Notes under the pieces: model-generated
The model's input: the letters and a program-made list of their open reading frames with translations, nothing else
What the model was told of the DNA's origin: nothing
Databases searched by the model: none
NCBI GenBank assembly: GCA_002715405.1
Contig: PAZD01000063.1
Span: 1-17,009, forward strand
Direction of reading: 5' to 3'
DNA: 17,009 nucleotides
Origin: Acidimicrobiaceae bacterium
GTDB lineage: Bacteria; Actinomycetota; Acidimicrobiia; Acidimicrobiales; UBA8592
Made by a program: the position numbers and the translations under genes
Shown: piece after piece, positions 1-6,411 of the stretch
How positions within the stretch are numbered: the first letter of the stretch is position 1
Layout of the letters: each line of letters begins with the position of its first letter

Positions 1-325
1 TAATATTATCTGACCCAAGTTCTGCTACATTGCTTTCCGACTCACTCGGGTCTCCAAAAATAATTTCTCTTGGTTCCCAAGTAGGTCTATCTCCTTGAAG
101 GCCAATTCCATAGATCCACCAGACAATTCCCATAATGAACATCCAACCAAAGAATCCGGCAAGTGCTACTAGAGTTCCAAGGCGGTTTCCGAGATTCGTA
201 TTCAATATCAGCCAAACAGATCCAAATAACACCAAGGAACCAACCAAAACAGTTAATGCACCTCGAATTTCTGGTTCCCAACCTATACCTGCTATTACCG
301 GCAAAAGGGCGAATCTTGTGATCAT
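1..325 (-). CDS. Small two-TM membrane protein of the cytochrome bc operon (3' end beyond window)
   Basis: The frame is open from ATG at 325-323 to the window edge, giving 108 residues with no stop. The ATG overlaps the stop of the upstream cytochrome c gene as ATGA, which indicates translational coupling. Two hydrophobic segments are visible, at about residues 22-41 and 51-75 (the second contains GWMFIMGIVWWIYGIGL). A polar, acidic tail follows (WEPREIIFGDPSESES). There is no heme, Fe-S or other cofactor motif. I do not recognise the family. From its place it is probably an accessory or assembly subunit of the quinol oxidoreductase encoded upstream. The C-terminus is missing, so its full length is unknown. 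Confidence 0.8.
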   Translation of the reverse strand, partial: MITRFALLPVIAGIGWEPEIRGALTVLVGSLVLFGSVWLILNTNLGNRLGTLVALAGFFGWMFIMGIVWWIYGIGLQGDRPTWEPREIIFGDPSESESNVAELGSDNI

Positions 326-1584
326 CGTAGAGCCCTTTCATATTCAACTATGGCATCAATTTGTTCGAGCGAAAGTGTGGAACCTTCTAAATCTGTTGCG
401 TTATAACCAAAACCTGGCATTTGGCCAGATGGTTCACAAACCCCATTCATTCCGTATTGGAGATTTGCCTCACATCCCTGAGAAATAAACTGGGACTGAG
501 AGGTAGCGGAAGTGAATTGGGACTCAACTCCAATAAGTGATGGACCAAAACCTCCACCGCCGGGGACTTCAGGATTCACAAGACCTACTAGTGATGGATT
601 CGCTTGCAAGATTTCATTAGCATTCCACGATGAGCCAGCTGTATGGCAGCGGGCGCATGCATAGGAACCTGCTCCTGCGGGATTATTAAAGAGATATTCC
701 CCATACTTTTGCGCATTTAAAGTTGCAAGTTCCACTAGGTACTCATCCAGTAGAAGCTCAACTGCATCTTCAGCTTCTTCAATATCGCTGGCATCTGCTT
801 CTGCATCCTGCTGAAGAGCTGCTTCTATATTAATTGCGTCACCCAGACCGGTATAAAGGAGGTTAAATGCTTCTTGAAGTTCAGATTCTGACGCTCCAGA
901 ATTTTGGTTTCGGACCTCAAGTAGAACACTTTCCCTGAGACCTTCCTGAACTTCCTCAGCCATTTGTTCTGGTGTCAACTGGATTACGCTTAAATATTCA
1001 ACGATTGTTTCGAGTTGTTGGGACGTAAGTGGCCCACCACCAGGAGCACCCCAAGCTGGCATTGGAGACTGGGGTCTTCCATAGTTCAAAATGTGCGTCA
1101 CTTCTTCAATGCTAAACCGGTACATAATATTATTCAGTGCTGGAGCAGTCCAATTAACGCTAGCAATATATCGACCTTGCTCATCTAGCACCGTGAACGC
1201 TGCTTGACCACCTACACCTCCGGCTCCATGGCACTGAGCGCAAAGTTCTTCATAGGCTTCACCGCCTCGACTTGCGAACACTGTTTCTGTGAACTCATCG
1301 AATCCTTGTTGTCGACCTGGCTCCCCAAGCCAATACAAAGGGAGGGCAAGAGCGATAATAATAAGAACTGCAACTCCTCCGGCAAGTGCTATATCCAAGC
1401 GTCTAGTTTCGAGCGTATCGTCGTCATAATAAGGCTTTCGGTTTGGTGCTAGTTCAATCTCTGCACCAATTTCCTTTCGACCTTTAGAGAGGTTGAAGAG
1501 CACATAAACAGCAAATCCAGTCGCTACGGTTAGAGCGATTACAAGTCCTATAGTTCGTTGTGTCGATGCGGCTAAAATGATCAT
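322..1584 (-). CDS. Membrane-anchored diheme cytochrome c of the bc complex
   Basis: A 420-residue protein likely to accept electrons from the Rieske protein and pass them to an oxidase or soluble carrier. Two TM helices lie at about residues 11-31 and 63-87. Two class-I cytochrome c domains follow: CAQCH at 115-119 with candidate axial Met175 (MPAW), and CARCH at 310-314 with candidate Met389 (MPGF). A strongly acidic, helix-prone linker (about 205-285) separates the domains. Both heme domains follow the second TM, so they should sit outside the cytoplasmic membrane. The ATG at 1584 has no clear ribosome binding site; an in-frame 10-codon mini-ORF ends 3 bases upstream of it (see 1588-1620). 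The two-domain layout recalls QcrC of actinobacterial bcc complexes, but here the TMs are N-terminal. Confidence 0.9.
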   Translation of the reverse strand: MIILAASTQRTIGLVIALTVATGFAVYVLFNLSKGRKEIGAEIELAPNRKPYYDDDTLETRRLDIALAGGVAVLIIIALALPLYWLGEPGRQQGFDEFTETVFASRGGEAYEELCAQCHGAGGVGGQAAFTVLDEQGRYIASVNWTAPALNNIMYRFSIEEVTHILNYGRPQSPMPAWGAPGGGPLTSQQLETIVEYLSVIQLTPEQMAEEVQEGLRESVLLEVRNQNSGASESELQEAFNLLYTGLGDAINIEAALQQDAEADASDIEEAEDAVELLLDEYLVELATLNAQKYGEYLFNNPAGAGSYACARCHTAGSSWNANEILQANPSLVGLVNPEVPGGGGFGPSLIGVESQFTSATSQSQFISQGCEANLQYGMNGVCEPSGQMPGFGYNATDLEGSTLSLEQIDAIVEYERALR

Positions 1585-1587
1585 TTT

Positions 1588-1620
1588 TTAAATATTTCTA
1601 TATCTCTCATCTGTGCTCAT
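1588..1620 (-). other. Ten-codon mini-ORF coupled to the Rieske stop, in frame with cytochrome c
   Basis: The ATG at 1620-1618 overlaps the Rieske stop by one base (TAATG). It encodes MSTDERYRNI and stops at TAA (1590-1588). After one further codon the cytochrome c ATG follows in the same frame. It could be a coupling leader that delivers ribosomes to the cytochrome c start, which has no evident Shine-Dalgarno. Alternatively it is the original N-terminus, cut off by a nonsense change. No independent peptide function is claimed. Confidence 0.4.
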
Positions 1621-2486
1621 TAGTGTGAGGATTCACTTATACAGTTAGGCCCTTCAGCTTCTTGTCCTGTGGTATTAACACCAATTGGTGGACCCTGAAT
1701 AATCGTTCCGGTATCTACGATGAAGACACCATCTTTTACTTCCATAGCAAAACGATCCATCCCTCTGGGGGCTGGTCCGCCGCATTTTTCTCCTACTCTG
1801 CTGTATTGCGATCCATGGCACGGGCACTCAAACCATTGAGAAGTCTGGCATTCTGGGACTCGACAACCTAAGTGTGGGCATTTTTGATAAAGAGCCACTA
1901 AGCCAGATCGCATACCTGCAAGTTCGGGTCCGGAATAGGTAGCTTCGGCTTTCTTAACTGAACCAGCAGGATATTTCGTAACCCACATACGTCCTTCGGG
2001 AACATATAGAAAACCATTTGCAGCATCAATCCGAGCTTGAATATCAGTTACATTTCCTACTGTAATTTTGGATCCGAATCCTCCTCCACCACCACCACCA
2101 TAAAGAAAAGCGATACAAGCTGCACCAAAGCTACTTAGTGATATTCCCATTAGCCCTACAATGCTTCGGTTCAGGAACTGCCTCCGAGCTATTCCAACTG
2201 TTTCCTCATCGGGAGCAACCCATGGGACTGGAACTGCTTGTTCTTGGACAACCAGTTCTTTCCCTCCTTGACGTTCAATAACCGCTGCTCGCTCAACTTC
2301 TTTGCCCGTAACCTGCGCTGGCATAGTGTCATCTGAGTCAGATTTATCAGCACTTACATCGCGTTGGAGGGTTTCTTTACTTAAGTGGCCTTCAGCCTTT
2401 GCAGCTTCATTACGGCGGGATGCTGCGAAAACAAGTGCAGCGGCAAGAAAGACGACAGCAGGTATAGCAAATGATAGGACTACCAC
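1620..2486 (-). CDS. Rieske [2Fe-2S] iron-sulfur protein
   Basis: The Rieske subunit (PetC/QcrA role) moves electrons from the quinol-oxidising site to cytochrome c. Cluster box 1 is CPHLGC (Cys203, His205, Cys208) and box 2 is CPCHGS (Cys221, Cys223, His224). Cys203/His205/Cys221/His224 should bind the cluster, and Cys208-Cys223 should form the stabilising disulfide. The protein has 288 residues, longer than simple Rieske proteins. It has an extra N-terminal TM (about 2-22), then a polar, presumably cytoplasmic stretch of about 80 residues, then RRQFL (101-105) resembling a Tat signal just before the second TM (about 107-129). A run of seven glycines (130-136) probably forms the mobile hinge. 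The GTG start has AGGGGA about six bases upstream. Confidence 0.95.
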   Translation of the reverse strand: MVVLSFAIPAVVFLAAALVFAASRRNEAAKAEGHLSKETLQRDVSADKSDSDDTMPAQVTGKEVERAAVIERQGGKELVVQEQAVPVPWVAPDEETVGIARRQFLNRSIVGLMGISLSSFGAACIAFLYGGGGGGGFGSKITVGNVTDIQARIDAANGFLYVPEGRMWVTKYPAGSVKKAEATYSGPELAGMRSGLVALYQKCPHLGCRVPECQTSQWFECPCHGSQYSRVGEKCGGPAPRGMDRFAMEVKDGVFIVDTGTIIQGPPIGVNTTGQEAEGPNCISESSH

Positions 2487-2550
2487 GAAAATCCCCTATG
2501 AATCATCGGCCGTAAAGTGGCTATCGTCGCAGCAGTGGAGAAACGTCTAC

Positions 2551-3279
2551 TCATAGTTCGAAGAAAAGTCCATCTGCCCAAGGGAATATGAAGTTAAATC
2601 CTGGTCCTCTGAAAAAGGAACCGATCATAACTAGTACACCCCAGAACATCAGGTGAACCGTCATAAGGGCAATAGCGAACTTACGATCCTCAGGTTTATT
2701 TGACGGATTTTTGTCTATATACGGGGCCAGTATCAATAGAAAAAGTGCCAGTCCAGGTATCGTTACGCCAGCGACCATTGGATGGAACATAGTAAGAAGT
2801 TCTTGTAAGCCTAGGAAATACCACGGTGCTTTAGACGGGTTCGGCGTTTGATTAAAATTCGCTAATTCTAACAAAGGCGCATTGACAAAGATAGAGAAGA
2901 TGGTTGTAAAGGCAGTGATAGCTAGCGCAGCAACAAATTCAACCACTAAAAGATGAGGCCATACATGTACCTTATCGACGGGTTTAAGTTTGACGTCTTG
3001 GATTGATCCTGACTTTACGACTGTAAGGAGTCTCTGGGTGTTTCCGCCTGGTCCTGTTCCAGCAGGAGGTGGAGAAGGGGAACCTGCGACTGGCGCTGAA
3101 GCTGCAGACGCGGAGACTGGTTCACGATTCTTTGCCGCAACGGTTCGTTCTAGCAAATGGTCTGGGATCTTGCTTTCAGGTGCTTCTTCGGTCGCCGTTG
3201 CAGCACCCTCGTCGCCACCATCAAGGCGTTCTCGAGCCTCTTGGGCTCTTTTCAAGAGATGATCAGGGATTTCAGCCAT
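2551..3279 (-). CDS. petD: Cytochrome b C-terminal half (subunit-IV-like) with repeated IPDHLL extension
   Basis: This is the second half of a split cytochrome b, carrying part of the quinol-oxidation site. The core starts near residue 100, with three hydrophobic helices at about 109-133, 166-187 and 203-222. The signature APWYFLGLQELL (151-162) sits where most cytochromes b have PEWY, so the usual glutamate is absent. The family ending RGPGFNFIFPW is present. About 95 residues precede the core, longer than classical PetD. They hold two copies of a motif, EIPDHLLKRAQEARER (3-18) and a shorter IPDHLLER (38-45), then an Ala/Pro/Gly-rich stretch. The first copy matches the start of the divergent cytochrome c at 5600. 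The ATG start has AGGA nine bases upstream and lies 18 bases after the b6 half. The symbol is by analogy. Confidence 0.9.
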   Translation of the reverse strand: MAEIPDHLLKRAQEARERLDGGDEGAATATEEAPESKIPDHLLERTVAAKNREPVSASAASAPVAGSPSPPPAGTGPGGNTQRLLTVVKSGSIQDVKLKPVDKVHVWPHLLVVEFVAALAITAFTTIFSIFVNAPLLELANFNQTPNPSKAPWYFLGLQELLTMFHPMVAGVTIPGLALFLLILAPYIDKNPSNKPEDRKFAIALMTVHLMFWGVLVMIGSFFRGPGFNFIFPWADGLFFEL

Positions 3280-3297
3280 AATAATTTTTCCTAAGTC

Positions 3298-4041
3298 CTA
3301 GAGAGGACCAGAGATACCTCCATCTTTTCGTACTCGCCAAAAATGAATAGCCATGAAGATGACTGCTACGAATGGCAGCATCAAAACATGAAGTACGTAC
3401 CATCTGAGGAGGGTATCGGTGCCTATCTCCACACCTCCAAGTAAAACAAAACGTACTTGGTCACCGAAAACAGGGGTATACCCCATCATATTGGTTCCGA
3501 CAGTTACCGCCCATAAAGCTAGCTGGTCCCATGGAAGCAAATATCCCGTGAAGGATAGAAGAAGAGTTAGAGTCAGGAGAATAACTCCTATAACCCAGTT
3601 GAATTCCCGCGGAGCTTTATATGCACCATGGTAGAAGACGCGTGCCATGTGCAAGAACACGGTAAGTACCATTAGGTGGGCAGCCCAGCGATGCATATTT
3701 CGTACGAGGAGCCCAAAGGTCACTGACGTTTGGAGCGTATAGATATCGTCCCAAGCCTGCGCTGCTGTAGGACGATAGAAAAACATCAAGAAGATACCGG
3801 TAACTGTAAGGAGGATAAATAGAAAGAAACTTAATCCACCCAAACAGAGGGTATAACTCACTTTGACAGCGTGGCGTTTCACCTTCACGGGATGAAGGTG
3901 ATATATCAAACTGTTCATCACCACATATGAGCGATTCCTCGGACTATCCGAATACCCTTTACGGAAAATTGAGCCTGGTCGGAAAATAGAGTTCCACGCC
4001 TGCGAGGATTTCATTTGTTCACCTATTGACTGCTTCGGCAC
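3298..4041 (-). CDS. petB: Cytochrome b6-like N-terminal half, binds hemes bL and bH
   Basis: A 247-residue, four-helix diheme cytochrome b. Probable heme ligands are His117 and His131 on helix B (HRW and LHMAR contexts) and His218 and His233 on helix D. The spacings, 13 and 14 intervening residues, match the b6 pattern. GYLLPWDQ (166-173) is the conserved segment near the quinol site. Cys66 in LCLGG aligns with the cysteine of b6f complexes that covalently holds heme ci (cn). The fused, roughly 540-residue cytochrome b typical of other Actinobacteria is not used here. The GTG start has AGGGAA five bases upstream; an ATG ten codons in also has AGGTGA before it and could be the true start. The symbol is by analogy with b6f. 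Confidence 0.93.
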   Translation of the reverse strand: MPKQSIGEQMKSSQAWNSIFRPGSIFRKGYSDSPRNRSYVVMNSLIYHLHPVKVKRHAVKVSYTLCLGGLSFFLFILLTVTGIFLMFFYRPTAAQAWDDIYTLQTSVTFGLLVRNMHRWAAHLMVLTVFLHMARVFYHGAYKAPREFNWVIGVILLTLTLLLSFTGYLLPWDQLALWAVTVGTNMMGYTPVFGDQVRFVLLGGVEIGTDTLLRWYVLHVLMLPFVAVIFMAIHFWRVRKDGGISGPL

Positions 4042-4089
4042 TTTAATTCCCTATCTCATCTACTTGCAGAATTCGAATATCTAGCATTG

Positions 4090-4506
4090 CTACCCCAATC
4101 GCATTCCATATCCATAGCCATGGGTTGGCATCCTCTGATGAGTATCACCATCGGCAGGGGGATCGTCTAATTTACCAAGAATAATGACTCCAGTTGGACA
4201 TCTATCGACACATAATGCACACCGTGTACATACATCATCATCGATGGTGAAGATCACATGATCTGATGGGTCCGAACCAGGGAGTTCAGTTCCAACGGCT
4301 TCGGAAATTGCTTCCGGTCTAACCATGTGAATACATTTCCATGGGCAAATATCTACACAGCCTTCACACATAATGCACTCGGACTGATCTATATGGATGA
4401 ATTGTTTTGGTTTTACCGCTTTAGATAGCCATTCAGCATCTACTTCTTGGAGAACATAATCGTCCCGAAACTCTGGCAGTGGAGGATTAGCATCAGTTAC
4501 TCCCAT
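4090..4506 (-). CDS. 2x[4Fe-4S] ferredoxin-type protein of the b6/Rieske operon
   Basis: A 138-residue soluble protein with two complete 4Fe-4S motifs, CIMCEGCVDIC (Cys44, 47, 50, 54) and CTRCALCVDRC (Cys93, 96, 99, 103), each ending in CP. About 38 residues separate the motifs, longer than in minimal ferredoxins and nearer to NuoI-type spacing. N- and C-terminal extensions carry no further cofactor motif, and there is no TM or signal peptide, so it should be cytoplasmic. The ATG overlaps the stop of the preceding 4-TM gene by one base (TAATG), so the two are translationally coupled. From context it may feed or take electrons at the cytoplasmic face of the cytochrome b complex. That role is inference. 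Confidence 0.9.
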   Translation of the reverse strand: MGVTDANPPLPEFRDDYVLQEVDAEWLSKAVKPKQFIHIDQSECIMCEGCVDICPWKCIHMVRPEAISEAVGTELPGSDPSDHVIFTIDDDVCTRCALCVDRCPTGVIILGKLDDPPADGDTHQRMPTHGYGYGMRLG

Positions 4507-5102
4507 TATGAAGACCCCTCTCGAAGAATTGGCCGGCCATAAGTGGATGTCTCGATTTCTGGAGGTGCTTCCTTACCGCGATTTTGCCATATTGACCAGA
4601 GCGCGACATTAGCGACTAGTCCAATTCCATAAATAACAACGACGATTAAATCGCCTACAACAAGGTAATTTAATTTGAACGGTAATGCCCATTGAATGAT
4701 CCCTTCGCCATTAGTGAACCCTAATCCAGTTGGACCTATAAGCTCACGGTCAGCCCGCCATGACAAGTCATTGCTAGCAAAGGTTAACCACTGATGAGGT
4801 ACCACTCCGTAAATCCAGAATAGGAGCAGAAAAACATAGAACGCCCATACATTTGCTTCACCCCAGCTCAACTGAGCATCTACTGGTCGACGACGGGCAT
4901 ATTCCAAAATTCCGGCAATCAAAACCACAGAAATGATCCAGCTTAAAACGAATGCCGTGTTGAGGTAGGGAAACTGCCTTCCGTTCGCGTTTCTCGTCAA
5001 TCCAACCCACACTGCGACAACGGCAAATATACCAACGGTCGATACAAGCATCGCACCGTAAAATTTTGTTACTGCTACATCAATTGGCCTTCGTTGAGCC
5101 AC
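4506..5102 (-). CDS. Four-TM membrane protein, first gene of the b6/Rieske operon
   Basis: A 198-residue protein with hydrophobic helices at about 14-35, 46-69, 84-109 and 146-173. Between helices 3 and 4 is an aromatic/polar loop containing VPHQWLTFASNDLSWRAD. His and Trp residues near the membrane face might contact quinone or heme, but there is no recognisable cofactor motif and I do not know the family. The GTG start has AGAGGGAAG five bases upstream, a strong ribosome binding site. It is the first gene of the operon and coupled to the ferredoxin, so it is a candidate membrane anchor for it. Confidence 0.85.
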   Translation of the reverse strand: MAQRRPIDVAVTKFYGAMLVSTVGIFAVVAVWVGLTRNANGRQFPYLNTAFVLSWIISVVLIAGILEYARRRPVDAQLSWGEANVWAFYVFLLLFWIYGVVPHQWLTFASNDLSWRADRELIGPTGLGFTNGEGIIQWALPFKLNYLVVGDLIVVVIYGIGLVANVALWSIWQNRGKEAPPEIETSTYGRPILREGSS

Positions 5103-5158
5103 TTTTACTTCCCTCTGTGAGCATTACACAAGCGAATCTTTGCTCCTTCAAGCATTGA

Positions 5159-5185
5159 ATCATATCCTTATTTTTACCACGTCAA
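5159..5185 (-). promoter_or_regulatory. Candidate sigma-70-type promoter of the b6/Rieske operon
   Basis: On the minus strand TTGACG (5185-5180) is followed after 15 bases by TATGAT (5164-5159), five of six matches to each consensus. The spacer is one to two bases shorter than ideal. Transcription would begin near 5152, leaving a leader of about 50 bases before the GTG at 5102. Confidence 0.35.
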
Positions 5186-5207
5186 ATTGGCTGTCTACAC
5201 ATCGTCG

Positions 5208-5230
5208 CACCCTTAAAGAGTAAAAGGGTG
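5208..5230. repeat. Inverted repeat CACCCTT / AAGGGTG
   Basis: Perfect 7-base arms (5208-5214 and 5224-5230) with a 9-base loop. It lies 23 bases upstream of the candidate -35 for the b6/Rieske operon and has no T-run, so an operator is more likely than a terminator. Confidence 0.4.
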
Positions 5231-5309
5231 AATCACCTGATTTAACTTTCCTTTTTAATAGTTTCGAGATAAAAGTAAATTCATTGTCTCATATAATTTT
5301 TCAGCTCAT

Positions 5310-5347
5310 TATTTTGGAAAAAATTCATGAAAAGAAGCTCCAAAATA
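5310..5347. repeat. Inverted repeat TATTTTGGA / TCCAAAATA with inner palindrome
   Basis: Perfect 9-base arms (5310-5318 and 5339-5347) enclose 20 bases that contain the palindrome TTCATGAA (5324-5331). It could be a regulator site or an RNA hairpin. AT-rich sequence makes chance occurrence possible. Confidence 0.4.
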
Positions 5348-5407
5348 GTTTTGATCGAGATCTTGTACCAGAAAGAACAGGGGAAAAGGCACAACCTCGA
5401 CTATGCT

Positions 5408-5455
5408 AACTGCTAGTTTTAGTGACTATTCTAGAGAATAATCAGCACAGCAGTT
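5408..5455. repeat. Nested inverted repeat AACTGCT / AGCAGTT around TATTCT-AG-AGAATA
   Basis: Outer perfect 7-base arms (5408-5414 and 5449-5455) flank an inner perfect 6-base dyad (5427-5432 and 5435-5440) with a 2-base centre. The inner element looks like a dimeric regulator operator. No regulator can be named. Confidence 0.4.
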
Positions 5456-5589
5456 TGGAAATCCAGGTTCTCTGTTGATATGTACAACCCTAAATCATTT
5501 GAAAGGTTTGTGTGCCCGTGCATACAAGAGTTTGCGTGAATTTTAATTCTTTGCCATTTACCTTAAATGTAAGATTTGATATTGATTTT

Positions 5590-5594
5590 GGGAG
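5590..5594 (+). promoter_or_regulatory. Ribosome binding site deciding the cytochrome c start
   Basis: GGGAG is five bases before GTG at 5600, favouring that start over an in-frame TTG at 5576. Starting here also aligns the protein N-terminus (MVEIPDYLL) with that of the subunit-IV-like protein (MAEIPDHLL). Confidence 0.7.
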
Positions 5595-5599
5595 CATTT

Positions 5600-6397
5600 G
5601 TGGTTGAGATACCTGACTACCTCCTTGAACGATCTCGCGAAGCTAGAGCTCGATTTCAAGGTACTAGTGTTGAACCAAGCGAACAATCCACAGCAGTTGT
5701 CGAGTCATCTGCAGGTAGTGAAGAAAATGTTCCTGCTGTTAGCGAGACTCCTGAAGCTGAAATAGAAAAAGTTGAACCACCAAAACCCTTAGCTCCTTGG
5801 GTTGAAGCTGCTAAAAATCGTAAAAAGATTCCAGTATGGATGGCGCCTGTCGCATTATTCCTCCCAATCTGGGCATTCATGATTTGGGGAACTCTTGAGG
5901 AACCTACCTCGAATGAAGTAGGACCAATTGCTGCTGGGGGTGAGATCTACAGCCAGTGCTCTGCTTGCCATGGGGCTGGCGGTGGAGGTGGAGTCGGATA
6001 CCAACTAAATGAAGGAGAAGTGCTGAAAACTTTCCCTGATGTTGAGAGCCATATTGCATGGGTAGTCAATGGATCATCGGCATCTGGGACTCCCTACGGC
6101 AATCCTGAACGTGAAGGTGGGCAGCGCATCTCTCAAGATCAAGGAGTTATGCCTGGATTCGCATCGCTAGGGTCACTTCAAATTTTAGAGGTAGTTCTGT
6201 ATGAGAGAGTTACTCATGGCCTCCAAGATCCAGAGAGTCTTGAAGCTTATGTAATATGGGCGGAGTCAGGAGCTCTTCCTGTTTGGGAGTCTGGAATTTC
6301 ACCTCAGTCAATTGCTAGTAGCTTTGCAGAGTTCCTAGAAACTAACCCCGAAGCTGAAATGTTGTACGAAGAGACCTTAGAAGAAGCCGCTGGCTGA
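5600..6397 (+). CDS. Membrane-anchored monoheme cytochrome c with IPDYLL N-terminal motif
   Basis: A 265-residue protein read from GTG 5600. Residues 1-20 (MVEIPDYLLERSREARARFQ) form a basic amphipathic-looking motif shared with the subunit-IV-like protein at 3279. A Glu/Pro-rich tether of about 55 residues follows, then one TM at about 78-97. The cytochrome c domain has CSACH (120-124), a Gly-rich loop and candidate axial Met184 (MPGF). With heme outside, the N-terminal motif and tether would be cytoplasmic. The C-terminal 60 residues are acidic. It probably carries electrons between the bc complex and a terminal oxidase. It is divergent from the bc operon and 14 bases upstream of pgi, which probably shares its transcript. 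Confidence 0.9.
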   Translation: MVEIPDYLLERSREARARFQGTSVEPSEQSTAVVESSAGSEENVPAVSETPEAEIEKVEPPKPLAPWVEAAKNRKKIPVWMAPVALFLPIWAFMIWGTLEEPTSNEVGPIAAGGEIYSQCSACHGAGGGGGVGYQLNEGEVLKTFPDVESHIAWVVNGSSASGTPYGNPEREGGQRISQDQGVMPGFASLGSLQILEVVLYERVTHGLQDPESLEAYVIWAESGALPVWESGISPQSIASSFAEFLETNPEAEMLYEETLEEAAG

Positions 6398-6411
6398 ATT
6401 TTCGTGCGATC

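Larger units (their letters stand above)
5103..5599. promoter_or_regulatory. Divergent intergenic region between two cytochrome operons
   Basis: About 500 AT-rich bases lie between the minus-strand b6/Rieske operon and the plus-strand cytochrome c-pgi operon, so both promoters should be here. It holds a candidate minus-strand promoter (5159-5185) and inverted repeats at 5208-5230, 5310-5347 and 5408-5455. On the plus strand a perfect TATAAT at 5292-5297 has no good -35. TTGCCA (5552-5557), 17 bases, TTTGAT (5575-5580) is a weak candidate close to the cytochrome c start. I see no tRNA or long ORF. Confidence 0.7.

Noticed and set aside
87..347. 86-codon minus-strand ORF at the left edge
   Set aside because: It overlaps the coupled two-TM frame (1-325) in another frame and has an irregular composition; the ATGA-linked hydrophobic frame is the better gene.
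135..488. 117-codon plus-strand ORF
   Set aside because: It is antisense to the 3' end of the diheme cytochrome c gene and the two-TM gene, with no family resemblance.
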